Shown: piece after piece, positions 24,715-33,728 of the stretch
How the letters are laid out: each line of letters begins with the position of its first letter
Numbering within the stretch: position 1 is the stretch's first letter
Assembly: GCA_046328715.1 (NCBI GenBank)
Contig: JAXLWB010000029.1
Coordinates: forward strand, 61,812 to 125,811
Origin: JAXLWB01 sp046328715
GTDB taxonomy: Bacteria; Chloroflexota; Anaerolineae; Caldilineales; Caldilineaceae
Direction: 5' to 3'
Length of the DNA: 64,000 bases
The notes under the pieces: generated by a model
What the model was told of the DNA's origin: nothing
The model's input: the letters and a program-made list of their open reading frames with translations, nothing else
Database searches by the model: none
Made by a program: the position numbers and the translations under genes

Positions 24715-25531
24715 TGTCGGGCGTGGATGTCCTGCGCCCGATCAGCAGTGGCATGCCGAGCAGAACAACGAGCCAGTAGGCAACATAGGCGATCACGCTC
24801 TCCAGCGAAGGACTGCTGGTGTAGCCGATCAAGGTTTTGAGTACCTGACCGGTGCTTGACTCCTCGCTGATGAGGTTGCTTGTATCCCAAACGTGTTCGA
24901 TTGAGGTGAAGATCAGCCCAGCCTCTTGAAATTCGTGTATGCCGCGTGCAAACAGTCCCGCAGCAAAGATCAGCAGCAACAAACTGGTCACGTTAAAGAA
25001 CTGGCGTAGATTGAGGCGTACCGTAGAGGCATAGAGCAGATAGCCAACAATGGCGGCTATCACCAAACCAATGACAGTACCGATGACCGTGGTGGGGCCG
25101 TCGGTAGCAAAGGCAGCGGCCGAAAGAAAGAGCGCCGTCTCCACTCCTTCTCGGAAGACCGAAGTAAAGGTAACGGTGAACAATCCCCAGCGTTGTCCTG
25201 TACTGAGGGCCGCATCGACTTCATGTTCCAGCGAAGATTTGAGCGAACGCGCCTGCGCACGCATCCAGAAGATCATCCAGGTCAGCAGACCCACTGCTAC
25301 TAACATGGTTGTTCCTTCAAAAATCTGCTCTGCTGGACCTTCCAATTCCGCACCAACCCACTGAATGATCAGAGCGACGAGAATGCTCATAATAACGGCT
25401 GCGGCCACGCCAAACCAGGCGAAACGGCTTTGGCTCAACCGTCCTGTCTTTCTCAAATAGCCCAGTACGATGCTAATGATCAGTGCCGCCTCAAGCCCTT
25501 CACGGAATGCAATCAACGAAGTTGCCAACAT
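24683..25531 (-). CDS. FTR1-family iron permease
   Basis: A 282-residue membrane protein with about seven helices. Two REGxE motifs, FREGLEAALI at residue 9 and FREGVETALF near 130, form the iron-binding pair of FTR1/EfeU permeases, which import ferric iron produced by a partner oxidase. No EfeO or EfeB partner is adjacent. The ATG at 25531 is chosen because the frame before it lacks a membrane signal and AAGGA precedes this start. The 3' end overlaps the methyltransferase gene. Confidence 0.9.
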   Translation of the reverse strand: MLATSLIAFREGLEAALIISIVLGYLRKTGRLSQSRFAWFGVAAAVIMSILVALIIQWVGAELEGPAEQIFEGTTMLVAVGLLTWMIFWMRAQARSLKSSLEHEVDAALSTGQRWGLFTVTFTSVFREGVETALFLSAAAFATDGPTTVIGTVIGLVIAAIVGYLLYASTVRLNLRQFFNVTSLLLLIFAAGLFARGIHEFQEAGLIFTSIEHVWDTSNLISEESSTGQVLKTLIGYTSSPSLESVIAYVAYWLVVLLGMPLLIGRRTSTPDIKPTGVASAR

Positions 25532-25860
25532 GGTAATTTGTGTCCTTCCCTTTTCATCTCTGTAAATTTTCCTGCAACTCTCTTTTACGGCAAGGAAGAT
25601 GCATGGCTTCACTATCTACGTAAAATGTGAGCAACCTCCCCAGCACGGCGCAGAAAGTTGTCGATAGTACGAAAATCATTTGCGCCGTGCCGGGGAGGTT
25701 TTCGGACTTTCATCCATCAAAAGGATATACTCATTCTTTGCCGATGAGCTTCTCAGAGTATAGGGGTAGATTTGCTGAAGATCAAGGCTCGATTTTTGGT
25801 TTTTGGCGCTATGTGCAGTATGGTATCAATTAATTCGTCAGTTAACCTTGATTAAATACA
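25532..25860. other. Divergent spacer between FTR1 and selD
   Basis: 329 bases without a credible gene; a 68-codon frame at 25627-25833 is mostly repeat arm. It holds the GC-rich inverted repeat at 25633-25700. The selD frame has an in-frame TGA at 25849-25851, so 25861 is its first usable ATG. Confidence 0.6.
25633..25700. repeat. GC-rich 20-bp inverted repeat
   Basis: Arms 25633-25652 and 25681-25700 match at 19 of 20 positions with a 28-base loop, followed by TTTTC on the plus strand. As nothing is transcribed towards it on the plus strand from the left, it may be a leader element of the FTR1 gene or an insulator between the divergent genes. Confidence 0.75.
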
Positions 25861-26985
25861 ATGAACAACCAAATTCCATTGACCTCACTGGTCGCCTGCG
25901 CAGGTTGAGCGTCTAAGCTCCCGCCGGGGACATTGTCGCAGGTCGTGCGACAGATGGCTGGATTATTTCCAGCAACTGAATACCCGAACTTGTTGGTTGG
26001 CCTGGGCGAGCCAGATGATGCCGCTGTCTACCAGCTCGATGAGACGCGCGCTCTAATCAAGACCACTGACTTCTTCACGCCCGTCGTCGATGACCCTTAC
26101 ACCTATGGCGCAATCGCAGCCGCCAATTCTATGAGCGATGTTTATGCGATGGGGGGCGAGGTGATCTTCTGTCTCAACATCGCTGGGTTTCCAGAAGATC
26201 TGAGCTATGAAGTGATGGCGCAAATTTTGGCTGGCGGCGCTGCCAAAGTGAAGGAAGCTGGGGCCGCTATTGCTGGTGGTCACACGATTACCAATCCTGA
26301 GCCTTTTTATGGCTTAAGCGTGACAGGGATGATTCATCCGGATCGGGTGGTGCGCAAAGGGGCGGCTAAGTCTGTTTCAATTCAAGCCGGCGATCGGCTC
26401 TTTCTCACCAAACCATTGGGCACTGGCATCATCACCACTGCAGCCAAGTTGACTGGGGCCGGCGAAGGCCGTGCTCATCGCCTAGCCCGCAAAGCCCAAG
26501 GCAAACTCGATTGCGCTCCCGCCCATCTCCAGGCGGCGATTGACTCGATGTTGTTACTCAATCGGGCTGCGGCGCAAGCCGGTCAGGTGGCGGAGGTCAA
26601 GAGCGGGACCGATATCACTGGCTTTGGGCTGTTGGGACATAGCAGCGAGATGGCAGCAGCTTTGAACAATCTCAATTGCGGATTGCGCATCCGCGCCGCC
26701 GATGTGCCCGTCTTGCCTGGGGTGTGGGAGTATATTGGCGCAGGCTATCTGACACGAGGAAGCACTCGCAATCCCGATTATTTTGGCGATCGAGTTCGTT
26801 TTGCCAATGCGGTAACCAGCGCGCAACGAACGCTCCTTTGGGAGGCTGAGACCAGCGGTGGGCTCTTGCTGGTGGTGCCGCAGCAGAACGCAGCAATCTT
26901 TCGCACAGCCTGTGCCGAGCGCAGCCAGAATTGTTGGGAAATCGGTGAAGTGGTGGCTGGCATGCAGGGAATTGAAGTGACCTAA
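25861..26985 (+). CDS. selD: Selenide, water dikinase, itself a selenoprotein (Sec16)
   Basis: Makes selenophosphate from selenide and ATP, the selenium donor for tRNA-Sec. The frame runs 374 residues from ATG 25861 if the TGA at 25906-25908 is read as selenocysteine: ...LVACAG-Sec-ASKLPPGTLS. Sec16 and Lys19 take the places of Cys17 and Lys20 of E. coli SelD, and the rest is a normal SelD (GEPDDAAVYQ, TTDFFTPVVDDPYTYG, GGHTITNPEP, SGTDITGFGLLGH). Automatic callers begin at the TTG at 25933 and lose the active site. A bSECIS hairpin follows the TGA. No strong ribosome site is visible before the ATG. Confidence 0.95.
25934..25952 (+). promoter_or_regulatory. bSECIS element in selD
   Basis: TGTCGCA and TGCGACA form a seven-pair stem around the five-base loop GGTCG. 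The loop G lies 33 bases after the UGA, within the usual 16-37 base range, and GCAGGTC resembles the apical loop of the E. coli fdhF SECIS that binds SelB. Confidence 0.85.
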
Positions 26986-27027
26986 TCACAGGAAATCTGA
27001 AATTCGTAAAGCAAATTTCCCCTATAC

Positions 27028-27093
27028 TCCTTGTTCCTTGATTTACGTGTTTACAAAGCCTTTTTCATAAACACGGAAATCAGGGAACAAGGA
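27028..27093. repeat. 26-bp inverted repeat, dispersed copy B
   Basis: Arms 27028-27053 and 27068-27093 pair at 24 of 26 positions. The sequence is homologous to 4764-4832, including the loop word GCCTTTTTC. It lies after selD and before the convergent gene, a likely terminator. Confidence 0.8.
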
Positions 27094-27166
27094 ATCCTCT
27101 TTAGTAATTCAGGTGTTCAAACAAAGCAGACGCGGCCAAACTCCTTGGTGACATAAATGGTATGAA

Positions 27167-28252
27167 TCAGTAGCGCGTAAACGCACCAATACTCCCTGCG
27201 TTTTGCAAACCTTTGTGCTCGTCCAGGAAAGTGACGTCGATGTTTTGCAGCAGAGAGCGACGAATGACGCTGTCCACCGCATCGGGCAATTCCTGGATGC
27301 GACCGCTAGCTAACGGCGCATCCTCACTGAGTTCGAGCAAGATGGTGCCGCTATCGACAAAACGATAGGCACTGCGCGCATAATTGGAGAGTACAACCAC
27401 ATGCTCGGCACGACCATTCTGGACTGCGGTCAGTGTATCGACCAGCCCGACCACGGCACGTTCATTGCTCTGCACCCGGCTCAGGAGCAGATCGGCACTT
27501 TCGATGGCATCCTTGAGCGTAGCGTTACGCACCACGTCAAGCGCCTTTTCCTGAATCTCGCTGCTGCTGGCGTTAGCGCTGATGCTGATGCGTTCCAACA
27601 CCAGGTCGCGCAGGCGGCTACTGAGCAGTGTCTTGAAGGCTGCCACATTTTTCTCGGTTCCGGCCAAAATCAAATGGCGGGTAAAGCTGCGGCGGTAGAA
27701 ATCTTCAGCCATCTCGGCTGCTTCCTGCAGATTCTGGCGAACCTGCTCGCTCTCGCGGCGTTGGTAACGTTGTGCTGCCCAGCCGCCACCCCGCCCAAAG
27801 CGGATTTCCTCGCCCAGGTAACCTTCCACAGCCTCTAGTTCGCCCATGTTAAAGCCATAAAGGCGAGCCCCATTTTGATCGACATGGATCACGCCATAGT
27901 GGCTGTAGGCTCCAATCAGCGCCGCCAGTTGGCGTACATACGGTCTAAACGTGACAAATGAGGCATCGGTCACCGGAGCAGAAACAGTTTGAGCCCACCA
28001 ATAGTCGGTGCCAGTGCAACTGAACATGACCAAACCGCGCCCACGACGATTAAAACCAAGCTCGACAAAGCTCTGCACCCGTTTGCGATCGGCGGCATCC
28101 GCCTTGTCTGCCTTGTCGAGCAGAAGGCGCAATGCCTGTTTGTATTGTTCGGGCGTACGCATCTGCGGGTCAACATTGAGATAGACACTCAATACTGGGA
28201 AATCGTGACTTTCAAATTCAACTACGGTGCGGATATCTTCAGTGGAAATCAT
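27167..28252 (-). CDS. eRF1/Vms1-fold (VLRF1/baeRF-type) protein
   Basis: A 361-residue cytoplasmic protein of the bacterial eRF1-like group. The middle domain carries FGRGGGWAAQRYQRRESEQVRQNLQEAAE, whose GGxxxxRxxRR pattern corresponds to the catalytic GGQ-bearing loop of eRF1/Vms1 relatives; a C-terminal L7Ae-like domain follows (AVVGLVDTLTAVQNGRAEHVVVL). Related proteins cleave peptidyl-tRNA in ribosome rescue, but bacterial members are mostly uncharacterised. The ATG at 28252 follows AAGGGGG. It appears monocistronic. Why this organism would use it alongside normal release factors is not known. Confidence 0.8.
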   Translation of the reverse strand: MISTEDIRTVVEFESHDFPVLSVYLNVDPQMRTPEQYKQALRLLLDKADKADAADRKRVQSFVELGFNRRGRGLVMFSCTGTDYWWAQTVSAPVTDASFVTFRPYVRQLAALIGAYSHYGVIHVDQNGARLYGFNMGELEAVEGYLGEEIRFGRGGGWAAQRYQRRESEQVRQNLQEAAEMAEDFYRRSFTRHLILAGTEKNVAAFKTLLSSRLRDLVLERISISANASSSEIQEKALDVVRNATLKDAIESADLLLSRVQSNERAVVGLVDTLTAVQNGRAEHVVVLSNYARSAYRFVDSGTILLELSEDAPLASGRIQELPDAVDSVIRRSLLQNIDVTFLDEHKGLQNAGSIGAFTRY

Positions 28253-28408
28253 AAGGCCCCCTTGTACCAAGAGCGGTCTGAATATCCTGTGGAACTGCGT
28301 CTACTACAGTGTAGTTACCTGGTAGGTTTGGCGATAACGTAAGAAAAGCTGAGTGTGCACTGCTGGTTACTCTGTATATTCGATTCGGTGGATAGTTCAG
28401 ACGGCTTC

Positions 28409-31174
28409 CTAGAGTTGCTTCTTTGTTGAATTCCTTGGCAATGAGATGATAAATCGAGCACCTTGTCCAGGTAGACTTTCTACCATGATTGTACCATTAT
28501 GCATTTCTGTCAAGTGTGCTGCCAATGCCAATCCAAGCCCGGCACCTTCATGACGTCGAGAAAGTGTAGTATCGAGTTGAACAAAGGGTTGGAACATTCG
28601 TTTGGCATCTTCCGGCAAAACTCCGATTCCAGTATCCCAGATAATAATTTCTACATTCGATGTGGTGGGCTCGCTTCGTACTTCGATTCCGATCTGGCCG
28701 CCTTCGGGCGTAAATTTGATGGCGTTGTGCAAAAGCGTTTGAATAACTTGGCCTAAACGTCGTTCATCGGCTTCCAGCGACTTAACATCTGGCGCAATCT
28801 CACAGGAGAGCGAGAGTTTTTTGCTTTGGGCCGCCGGTTGCGCCAGGTAGAGCGCATGTTTGCATAGGTCGTTCAAAGAAACAGGGCCAAGGTGCAATTC
28901 CACTGTGCCCGATAACAAGGTCGCCATATCGAGCAGATTGTTGACCATCTCTAATAAATTGCGACTCTGCTTTTGAATTCGGTGCAGGGTGTTGTTCTGT
29001 TGCTCGGAAACAAGACCAAAACGTCCGCTGCTTAGCGTTTCACTGAGTGTCAGGATCACTGTAAGTGGTGTGCGAAACTCATGGCTGATGTTTTTCAGAA
29101 ACTCATCTTTGAGGCGAGAGGCGCTTTGTAGCTGTTCATTTAATTTATGGATCGATTCCGCAGCTTGTTTGCTGTGGGTGACATCGTAGTAGAGCCAAAC
29201 TCGCCCCAACACCTGGTGATCCGGGGTTAGGATAGGGCGACTACGTCGTTCAAAGACACGTCCGTCCTTGAGTTTGACCTCATCAAACAACTCGCCCAAC
29301 TTGTCCGGGTACACTCTCTCTACTGATTCGCGAAATTCGTCTGGGTTTTCCACCATCGCAACCACATGTTCCAAGGAAGCCAAACTAGAACGTTTATTGA
29401 TAATCTCTTCTGGCATACTCCACAGATCGATAAATTGTTGATTGACGCCGATCCAGTTGCGGTTGGTATCCACGGCCAGGATGCCTTCGGGAGTGGCATC
29501 CAATTGGGCCTTCAGAAGCGCATTTTGTAAACGCAACTGCTCCTCGATCTGTTTGTGGCGAGTGATGTTACGCACCATGGAGATCACGGTATCTTTGCCG
29601 TAGGGCACCATGCGCGACTCGAAATAACGGACGCCTTCGTCAAATTGGTGTGAAGATTCATAGATGGCCATCTCACCCGTCGCCAAAACTTGGTGAATGT
29701 AATATTGGGACGCTGCATACTCTGAGGGTGAGACAAAATCACGGACGTTTTTCCCTAACATCTCTTCGCGCGGTCTAAAGAGGTCGGCATCCGAAAAGCT
29801 GTGCAGTGCGAGATATTTACCACTCCGGTGTAAGACTATCAAAAGATCAGGCGACGCTCTCAATAACGCTCGATTCTGTTCTTCGCTGGTACGTAGTGCA
29901 GCTTCGTCGTTCTTTCGTGCTGTGATGTTACGCACAATCGAGAGCACCTTATCATTGCCACAAGGAACAATGCGTGCCTCGAAGAAGCGTTCGCCATCCT
30001 CAAAGGGAAACGAATATTCAACAATCTCCATCATGTTAGTGGTCAATGCGCGTTCGTTGGCCGCTAAAAATCTATCTGCCAAGGGGGCAGGTACCACGTC
30101 TCGTGTATGTTTGCCGATATGCATGGCATAGGCAGATGTCTTTAGCTGTGATGCGGTCTGGAGCGTTACGTCGTAGGAGTCTTCAAGATTCTTTTTGAGC
30201 GCAGGTGTCATCAACTCGTCAAGATTGTTGGTATGGACATCCACATAATATCCATTTCGATCTACAAGGAACATCATATCGGGAATCGCTTGCAACAAGG
30301 CACGGTTGCGCTCTTCACTCAGCCGCAAGGCTTCAACGGCGCGTTTTTGCTCGGTGACATTTCGCACCAACGCTAATTTCCCGCTTTCGCCCAAAGGAAT
30401 GATGCGCGCTTCAAACCAATGAGGTTGTCCCTGAAGGATTGAGGCAAACTCGATTTGTTGGAGATTTCCCGACTCATGGACGTTGATGAGTCCATTTATT
30501 GGCATGTCGCAGCAGAGGGGAACACCAAGTACCTTTTCTGGTGGCATGTAGTCGGAGCTCGGCTGGCCGGGATAATATTGCGTGCAGATTCCCTCTTCGT
30601 TCAGAATCGCAATGGCATCGGGCAAGGTTTTTAACAGTGCCTGCAAGCGCTCCTCATTGTTGTGCGAAGATCCTGCCACGGAAGTAGGGGCATGGCCATT
30701 GAGGTGGGGAACGACATTCAGCTCAAGTTTCTGAGCTGGTCGTAACAAGCCATAGAGCCTCACTACAGGCCCATCTGATTGACTACGCTCTGGACGTAAT
30801 CGATGTTCGACCAGCAGGGATGGTTGCGACTGGCTGTGAATGTGAAAGGAATTGCGACTTTCTTGCCCGGTCAGTGCCAGGGTGATTTGCTGCTGTAGTC
30901 CTTGACGACCCGAAGGTGCGACAAACTCCAACACCTGATCGAGACGATTGAAGGGTTGAAACGGTGTCCCTATAAGTTGCTCAAAGGTCGGGGATACCCA
31001 ATCGATAACAGGAGTTCCATCCTTTGCTATCCAACAGGTATAAAATGCATCCTCACTTAACTCCGCAAAGACGTTTAGCCTGTCAACTGATGGGCGTGCA
31101 TCGTCGTGATTTTGTGTATTGGCAAGCCATTCACTCTCTGCAAGACTCGACGCATGCGTGTGATTTACTCTCAT
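28409..31174 (-). CDS. Soluble histidine kinase with about five PAS domains
   Basis: A 921-residue cytoplasmic sensor kinase without membrane helices. PAS-type domains fill residues 30 to 670, at least three nearly identical in pattern (ALLQAIPDMMFLVDRNGYYVDVH, ALLRASPDLLIVLHRSGKYLALH), then a HisKA domain with phospho-acceptor His698 (NISHEFRTP), N box LLHNAIKFTPEGG, G1 WDTGIGV and G2 GAGLGLALA. The PAS repeats likely arose by duplication and could bind a diffusible ligand or flavin/heme; no Cys/His cofactor motif stands out. It is divergent from the EamA/response-regulator pair, which probably includes its partner. Confidence 0.92.
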   Translation of the reverse strand: MRVNHTHASSLAESEWLANTQNHDDARPSVDRLNVFAELSEDAFYTCWIAKDGTPVIDWVSPTFEQLIGTPFQPFNRLDQVLEFVAPSGRQGLQQQITLALTGQESRNSFHIHSQSQPSLLVEHRLRPERSQSDGPVVRLYGLLRPAQKLELNVVPHLNGHAPTSVAGSSHNNEERLQALLKTLPDAIAILNEEGICTQYYPGQPSSDYMPPEKVLGVPLCCDMPINGLINVHESGNLQQIEFASILQGQPHWFEARIIPLGESGKLALVRNVTEQKRAVEALRLSEERNRALLQAIPDMMFLVDRNGYYVDVHTNNLDELMTPALKKNLEDSYDVTLQTASQLKTSAYAMHIGKHTRDVVPAPLADRFLAANERALTTNMMEIVEYSFPFEDGERFFEARIVPCGNDKVLSIVRNITARKNDEAALRTSEEQNRALLRASPDLLIVLHRSGKYLALHSFSDADLFRPREEMLGKNVRDFVSPSEYAASQYYIHQVLATGEMAIYESSHQFDEGVRYFESRMVPYGKDTVISMVRNITRHKQIEEQLRLQNALLKAQLDATPEGILAVDTNRNWIGVNQQFIDLWSMPEEIINKRSSLASLEHVVAMVENPDEFRESVERVYPDKLGELFDEVKLKDGRVFERRSRPILTPDHQVLGRVWLYYDVTHSKQAAESIHKLNEQLQSASRLKDEFLKNISHEFRTPLTVILTLSETLSSGRFGLVSEQQNNTLHRIQKQSRNLLEMVNNLLDMATLLSGTVELHLGPVSLNDLCKHALYLAQPAAQSKKLSLSCEIAPDVKSLEADERRLGQVIQTLLHNAIKFTPEGGQIGIEVRSEPTTSNVEIIIWDTGIGVLPEDAKRMFQPFVQLDTTLSRRHEGAGLGLALAAHLTEMHNGTIMVESLPGQGARFIISLPRNSTKKQL

Positions 31175-31656
31175 AAGCGTTCCAGCCGTATCCCTTTATA
31201 CCGACAGCAAACAAATGTCTACTCATCCAACTCCACGTAGAAGGTGGACGGTAAAGTTACGTTGGGTTGAACAGTGGCAGTCTCAGTATGTTATGCAGTC
31301 GCTTTGAGCTTTGGGACTCAATCTGATATAGCAGCTATTATTATACAGGTTTATCTACTTCGGCAAACCAATTGTTTTTGGCTCATGATAGAAAAGTGTG
31401 CAAAGAGCTGCCAAATCTCATTATCACACTTTCTGTAGATGAGTGTTATTTTATTAAAATTACGAAGTGAGATTCATCACTTTGTAAAGCCTGCATAGCA
31501 CAATGTAACTGTCCACCAAGTTAAACGATCATATCCGGATCGTTATATTTTTTACTGGAATTTGGGTTTTGTCAATGAGAGGGATGATTGCGATTTACTT
31601 ACAATATTATAAGTTGAATTACGTAAAACAAACAAATTGCGAAATGAGAATGAGTT
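31175..31656. other. Divergent intergenic region
   Basis: 482 bases, AT-rich, between the kinase and transporter genes. A hairpin AACGATC/GATCGTT (31524-31530 with 31538-31544) followed by ATATTTTTT looks like a terminator on the plus strand, although no plus-strand gene precedes it; it could end a short leader transcript. No other feature was recognised. Confidence 0.5.
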
Positions 31657-32511
31657 ATGACAACATTGCAAGCGAGGTTGTGGTTGGTTTTTTGTGTAGT
31701 TCTCTGGAGTACAAGTGGGTTAATGATCAAACTCTCCTCGCTCGATGCATTGGCATTGAATGCGGGGCGCAATCTTCTTACCGCTCTTATCGTTTGGATT
31801 TATCTGCGTCGACCCCATTTTACTTTTTCACTGCCGCAGGTGGGAGGGGCCCTTGCTTCGGTCATTGCGCAATATCTGTTCGTACGTGGCACCCAACTGA
31901 CATCGGCTGCAAACGCCATTCTTCTACAATATTCAGCCCCCTTTTTTGTCGCCATTTTTGCCATTTGGTATCTCAACGAGCGCCCAAAGGCCATCGACTG
32001 GGTGACCATGGCGCTGACTCCTCTGGGGATGGTGCTCTTTTTCGCTGAAAAACTCGACAGAAACGGCATCCTCGGTAATACTTACGCTATCCTATCAGGC
32101 ATCGCGCTGGCGTGGATGATATTGTTTCTGCGCAAACAGAAGGATGGTTCACCGCTGGAGACCATTCTGATGGGTAGTTTGATCATTTCGGTCACGGGGC
32201 TGCCATCCTTGCTACGCTCGTCGCCTACGCCAGCCGACTGGGCAATTATCAGCTATATGGGAATCTTTCAACTTGGCATTCCTTTTCTGATCTACGGCAT
32301 CCTGATCAAGTATTTGGAGGCAGTGGAAGCCACACTGATTCAAACCTTGGAACCGATCTTAAATCCGTTGTGGGTACTCTTTTTTTACGGTGAAGTACCC
32401 AGCCAACTTGCAATCTTGGGGGGAGCGATTGTCGTTTCTGCTGTGACCTTTCGTGTGATTTGGAGTAGCAGACAACAAGCGCAGACTCCAATTCATACGG
32501 CATCGAGTTAA
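31657..32511 (+). CDS. EamA/DMT-family transporter
   Basis: A 284-residue membrane protein with ten hydrophobic helices arranged as two EamA repeats. Typical marks are the N-terminal LWLVFCVVLWSTSGLMIK, the end of repeat one with QYSAPFFVAIFAIWYLNERP and of repeat two with TLEPILNPLWVLFFYGEVPS. Such carriers export or import metabolites or amino acids; the substrate is unknown. The response regulator follows 21 bases downstream on the same strand, so the pair is probably co-transcribed and the carrier may be under the two-component system. Confidence 0.9.
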   Translation: MTTLQARLWLVFCVVLWSTSGLMIKLSSLDALALNAGRNLLTALIVWIYLRRPHFTFSLPQVGGALASVIAQYLFVRGTQLTSAANAILLQYSAPFFVAIFAIWYLNERPKAIDWVTMALTPLGMVLFFAEKLDRNGILGNTYAILSGIALAWMILFLRKQKDGSPLETILMGSLIISVTGLPSLLRSSPTPADWAIISYMGIFQLGIPFLIYGILIKYLEAVEATLIQTLEPILNPLWVLFFYGEVPSQLAILGGAIVVSAVTFRVIWSSRQQAQTPIHTASS

Positions 32512-32532
32512 AGCTATAGCAGCTCTTTTTTT

Positions 32533-33261
32533 ATGGAAAATCCAATTACAATACTACTTGTTGAAGATGAACCCGCGCTGGTCGAAACCCTCCAATATAG
32601 CCTCAGCCGTCAGGGCTACCAGGTAGTCGTGGCCACCGATGGTCAGCTAGCCCTGGATCTGGCCCGCAAACATAAGCCAGACTTGATCGTCCTGGATGTG
32701 ATGTTGCCCAAACTCGATGGCTTTGAAGTCTGTCGTATTTTGCGGCAGGAGATGAATACACCCATCCTCATGCTCACAGCCCGTACCGATGAAGTCGATA
32801 AGATTGTCGGTTTGGAAGTAGGAGCCGATGATTATCTAACCAAGCCTTTCAGCATGCGCGAGTTAATCGCTCGCGTGAAGGCCCAATTGCGGCGTGTGCG
32901 ACTTGTGCGCGAGGAAGTGACTCATCAACTCGGGGCAACCAGTTCGGGTGAGGAAATGGAAGGGCGCATGCTCTTTGGTAACCTGGTCATCGATACTGTG
33001 CGCCATGAAGTGACGTTGGATCACAATGTCGTACACCTCAAGCCCAAAGAATATGAGTTGCTGCTATTTCTGGCCCGTAACCGAGGAATGGTGCTGAGCC
33101 GTGATCTCACCCTGGAGCGCGTCTGGGGTTGGGAATACGACGGAGGCAGCCGCACGGTCGATGTCCATGTCCGCTGGCTGCGCGAGAAAATTGAAACCGA
33201 CCCCGCTAATCCAACCAGGATCGTGACTGTGCGTGGTACAGGCTATCGTTTTGAAGGGTAA
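32533..33261 (+). CDS. OmpR/PhoB-family response regulator
   Basis: A 242-residue two-domain regulator. The receiver has the acidic pair Glu11/Asp12, phospho-acceptor Asp55 (LIVLDVMLPKLDG), Thr83 in LTAR and Lys104 (YLTKPFS). After a linker with a short Glu-rich insertion, the winged helix ends HVRWLREKIETDPANPTRIVTVRGTGYRFEG, as in PhoB. It would bind DNA when phosphorylated. Likely partner: the PAS kinase at 28409-31174, transcribed away from it. Target genes are not evident. Confidence 0.95.
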   Translation: MENPITILLVEDEPALVETLQYSLSRQGYQVVVATDGQLALDLARKHKPDLIVLDVMLPKLDGFEVCRILRQEMNTPILMLTARTDEVDKIVGLEVGADDYLTKPFSMRELIARVKAQLRRVRLVREEVTHQLGATSSGEEMEGRMLFGNLVIDTVRHEVTLDHNVVHLKPKEYELLLFLARNRGMVLSRDLTLERVWGWEYDGGSRTVDVHVRWLREKIETDPANPTRIVTVRGTGYRFEG

Positions 33262-33264
33262 GCT

Positions 33265-33348
33265 AAGACAGGAAGACAAGAAGATAGGAGGCGAGGCGAA
33301 ATCAACATTTTCATTTTGTCTTCCTGGATCCTTGTCTTCTTGTCTTGT
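33265..33348. repeat. Inverted repeat of the GACAAGAAG type
   Basis: AAGACAGGAAGACAAG (from 33265) pairs with CTTGTCTTCTTGTCTT (to 33348), with a second inner pairing around CAGGAAGACAA. It lies between the convergent response regulator and mscL, a probable terminator. Confidence 0.7.
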
Positions 33349-33350
33349 GA

Positions 33351-33728
33351 TTACCTTGCCTGTCGCTTTAACAGGTCGCGGATTTCAGTGAGCAATTGGA
33401 TGTCAGCCGGCGGTGGGGGAGGCGGTCCCTTGGGTGCTGGCTTTGTTGTCATGCGGTTGATGGAGCGCACCAACAAGAACATGATGAAGGCGATGACCAG
33501 GAAGTTCAATACGGCAGCCAGAAAGTTGCCATATTTGATGCCGTTGAATGTCAATTGCGCCAAATCTTGTACATGCGCTGCTTGCATCACAGGATTGAGC
33601 AACAAGGGCGTGATGAGATCTTCAATCAACGAAGTCACGATTGCTCCAAAAGCAGCACCCATGATGACCGCAACTGCCAGATCAATCACATTCCCTTTTG
33701 CGATAAATTCTCGAAACTCTCTGAACAT
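33351..33728 (-). CDS. mscL: Large-conductance mechanosensitive channel
   Basis: A 125-residue MscL, the pressure valve that opens under hypo-osmotic stress. The N-terminal MFREFREFIAKGNVIDLAVAVIMGAAFGAIV is the amphipathic helix plus TM1 pore helix, TM2 is NFLVIAFIMFLLVRSINR, and the C-terminal bundle IQLLTEIRDLLKRQ is intact. A proline-rich linker (KGPPPPPP) joins TM2 to the bundle, longer than in E. coli. The start at 33728 follows GAGGAGA. An extended -10 lies upstream at 33796-33804. Confidence 0.95.
   Translation of the reverse strand: MFREFREFIAKGNVIDLAVAVIMGAAFGAIVTSLIEDLITPLLLNPVMQAAHVQDLAQLTFNGIKYGNFLAAVLNFLVIAFIMFLLVRSINRMTTKPAPKGPPPPPPADIQLLTEIRDLLKRQAR

Noticed and set aside
25627..25833. 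68-codon plus-strand frame before selD
   Set aside because: A large share is inverted-repeat sequence and it lacks a ribosome site.
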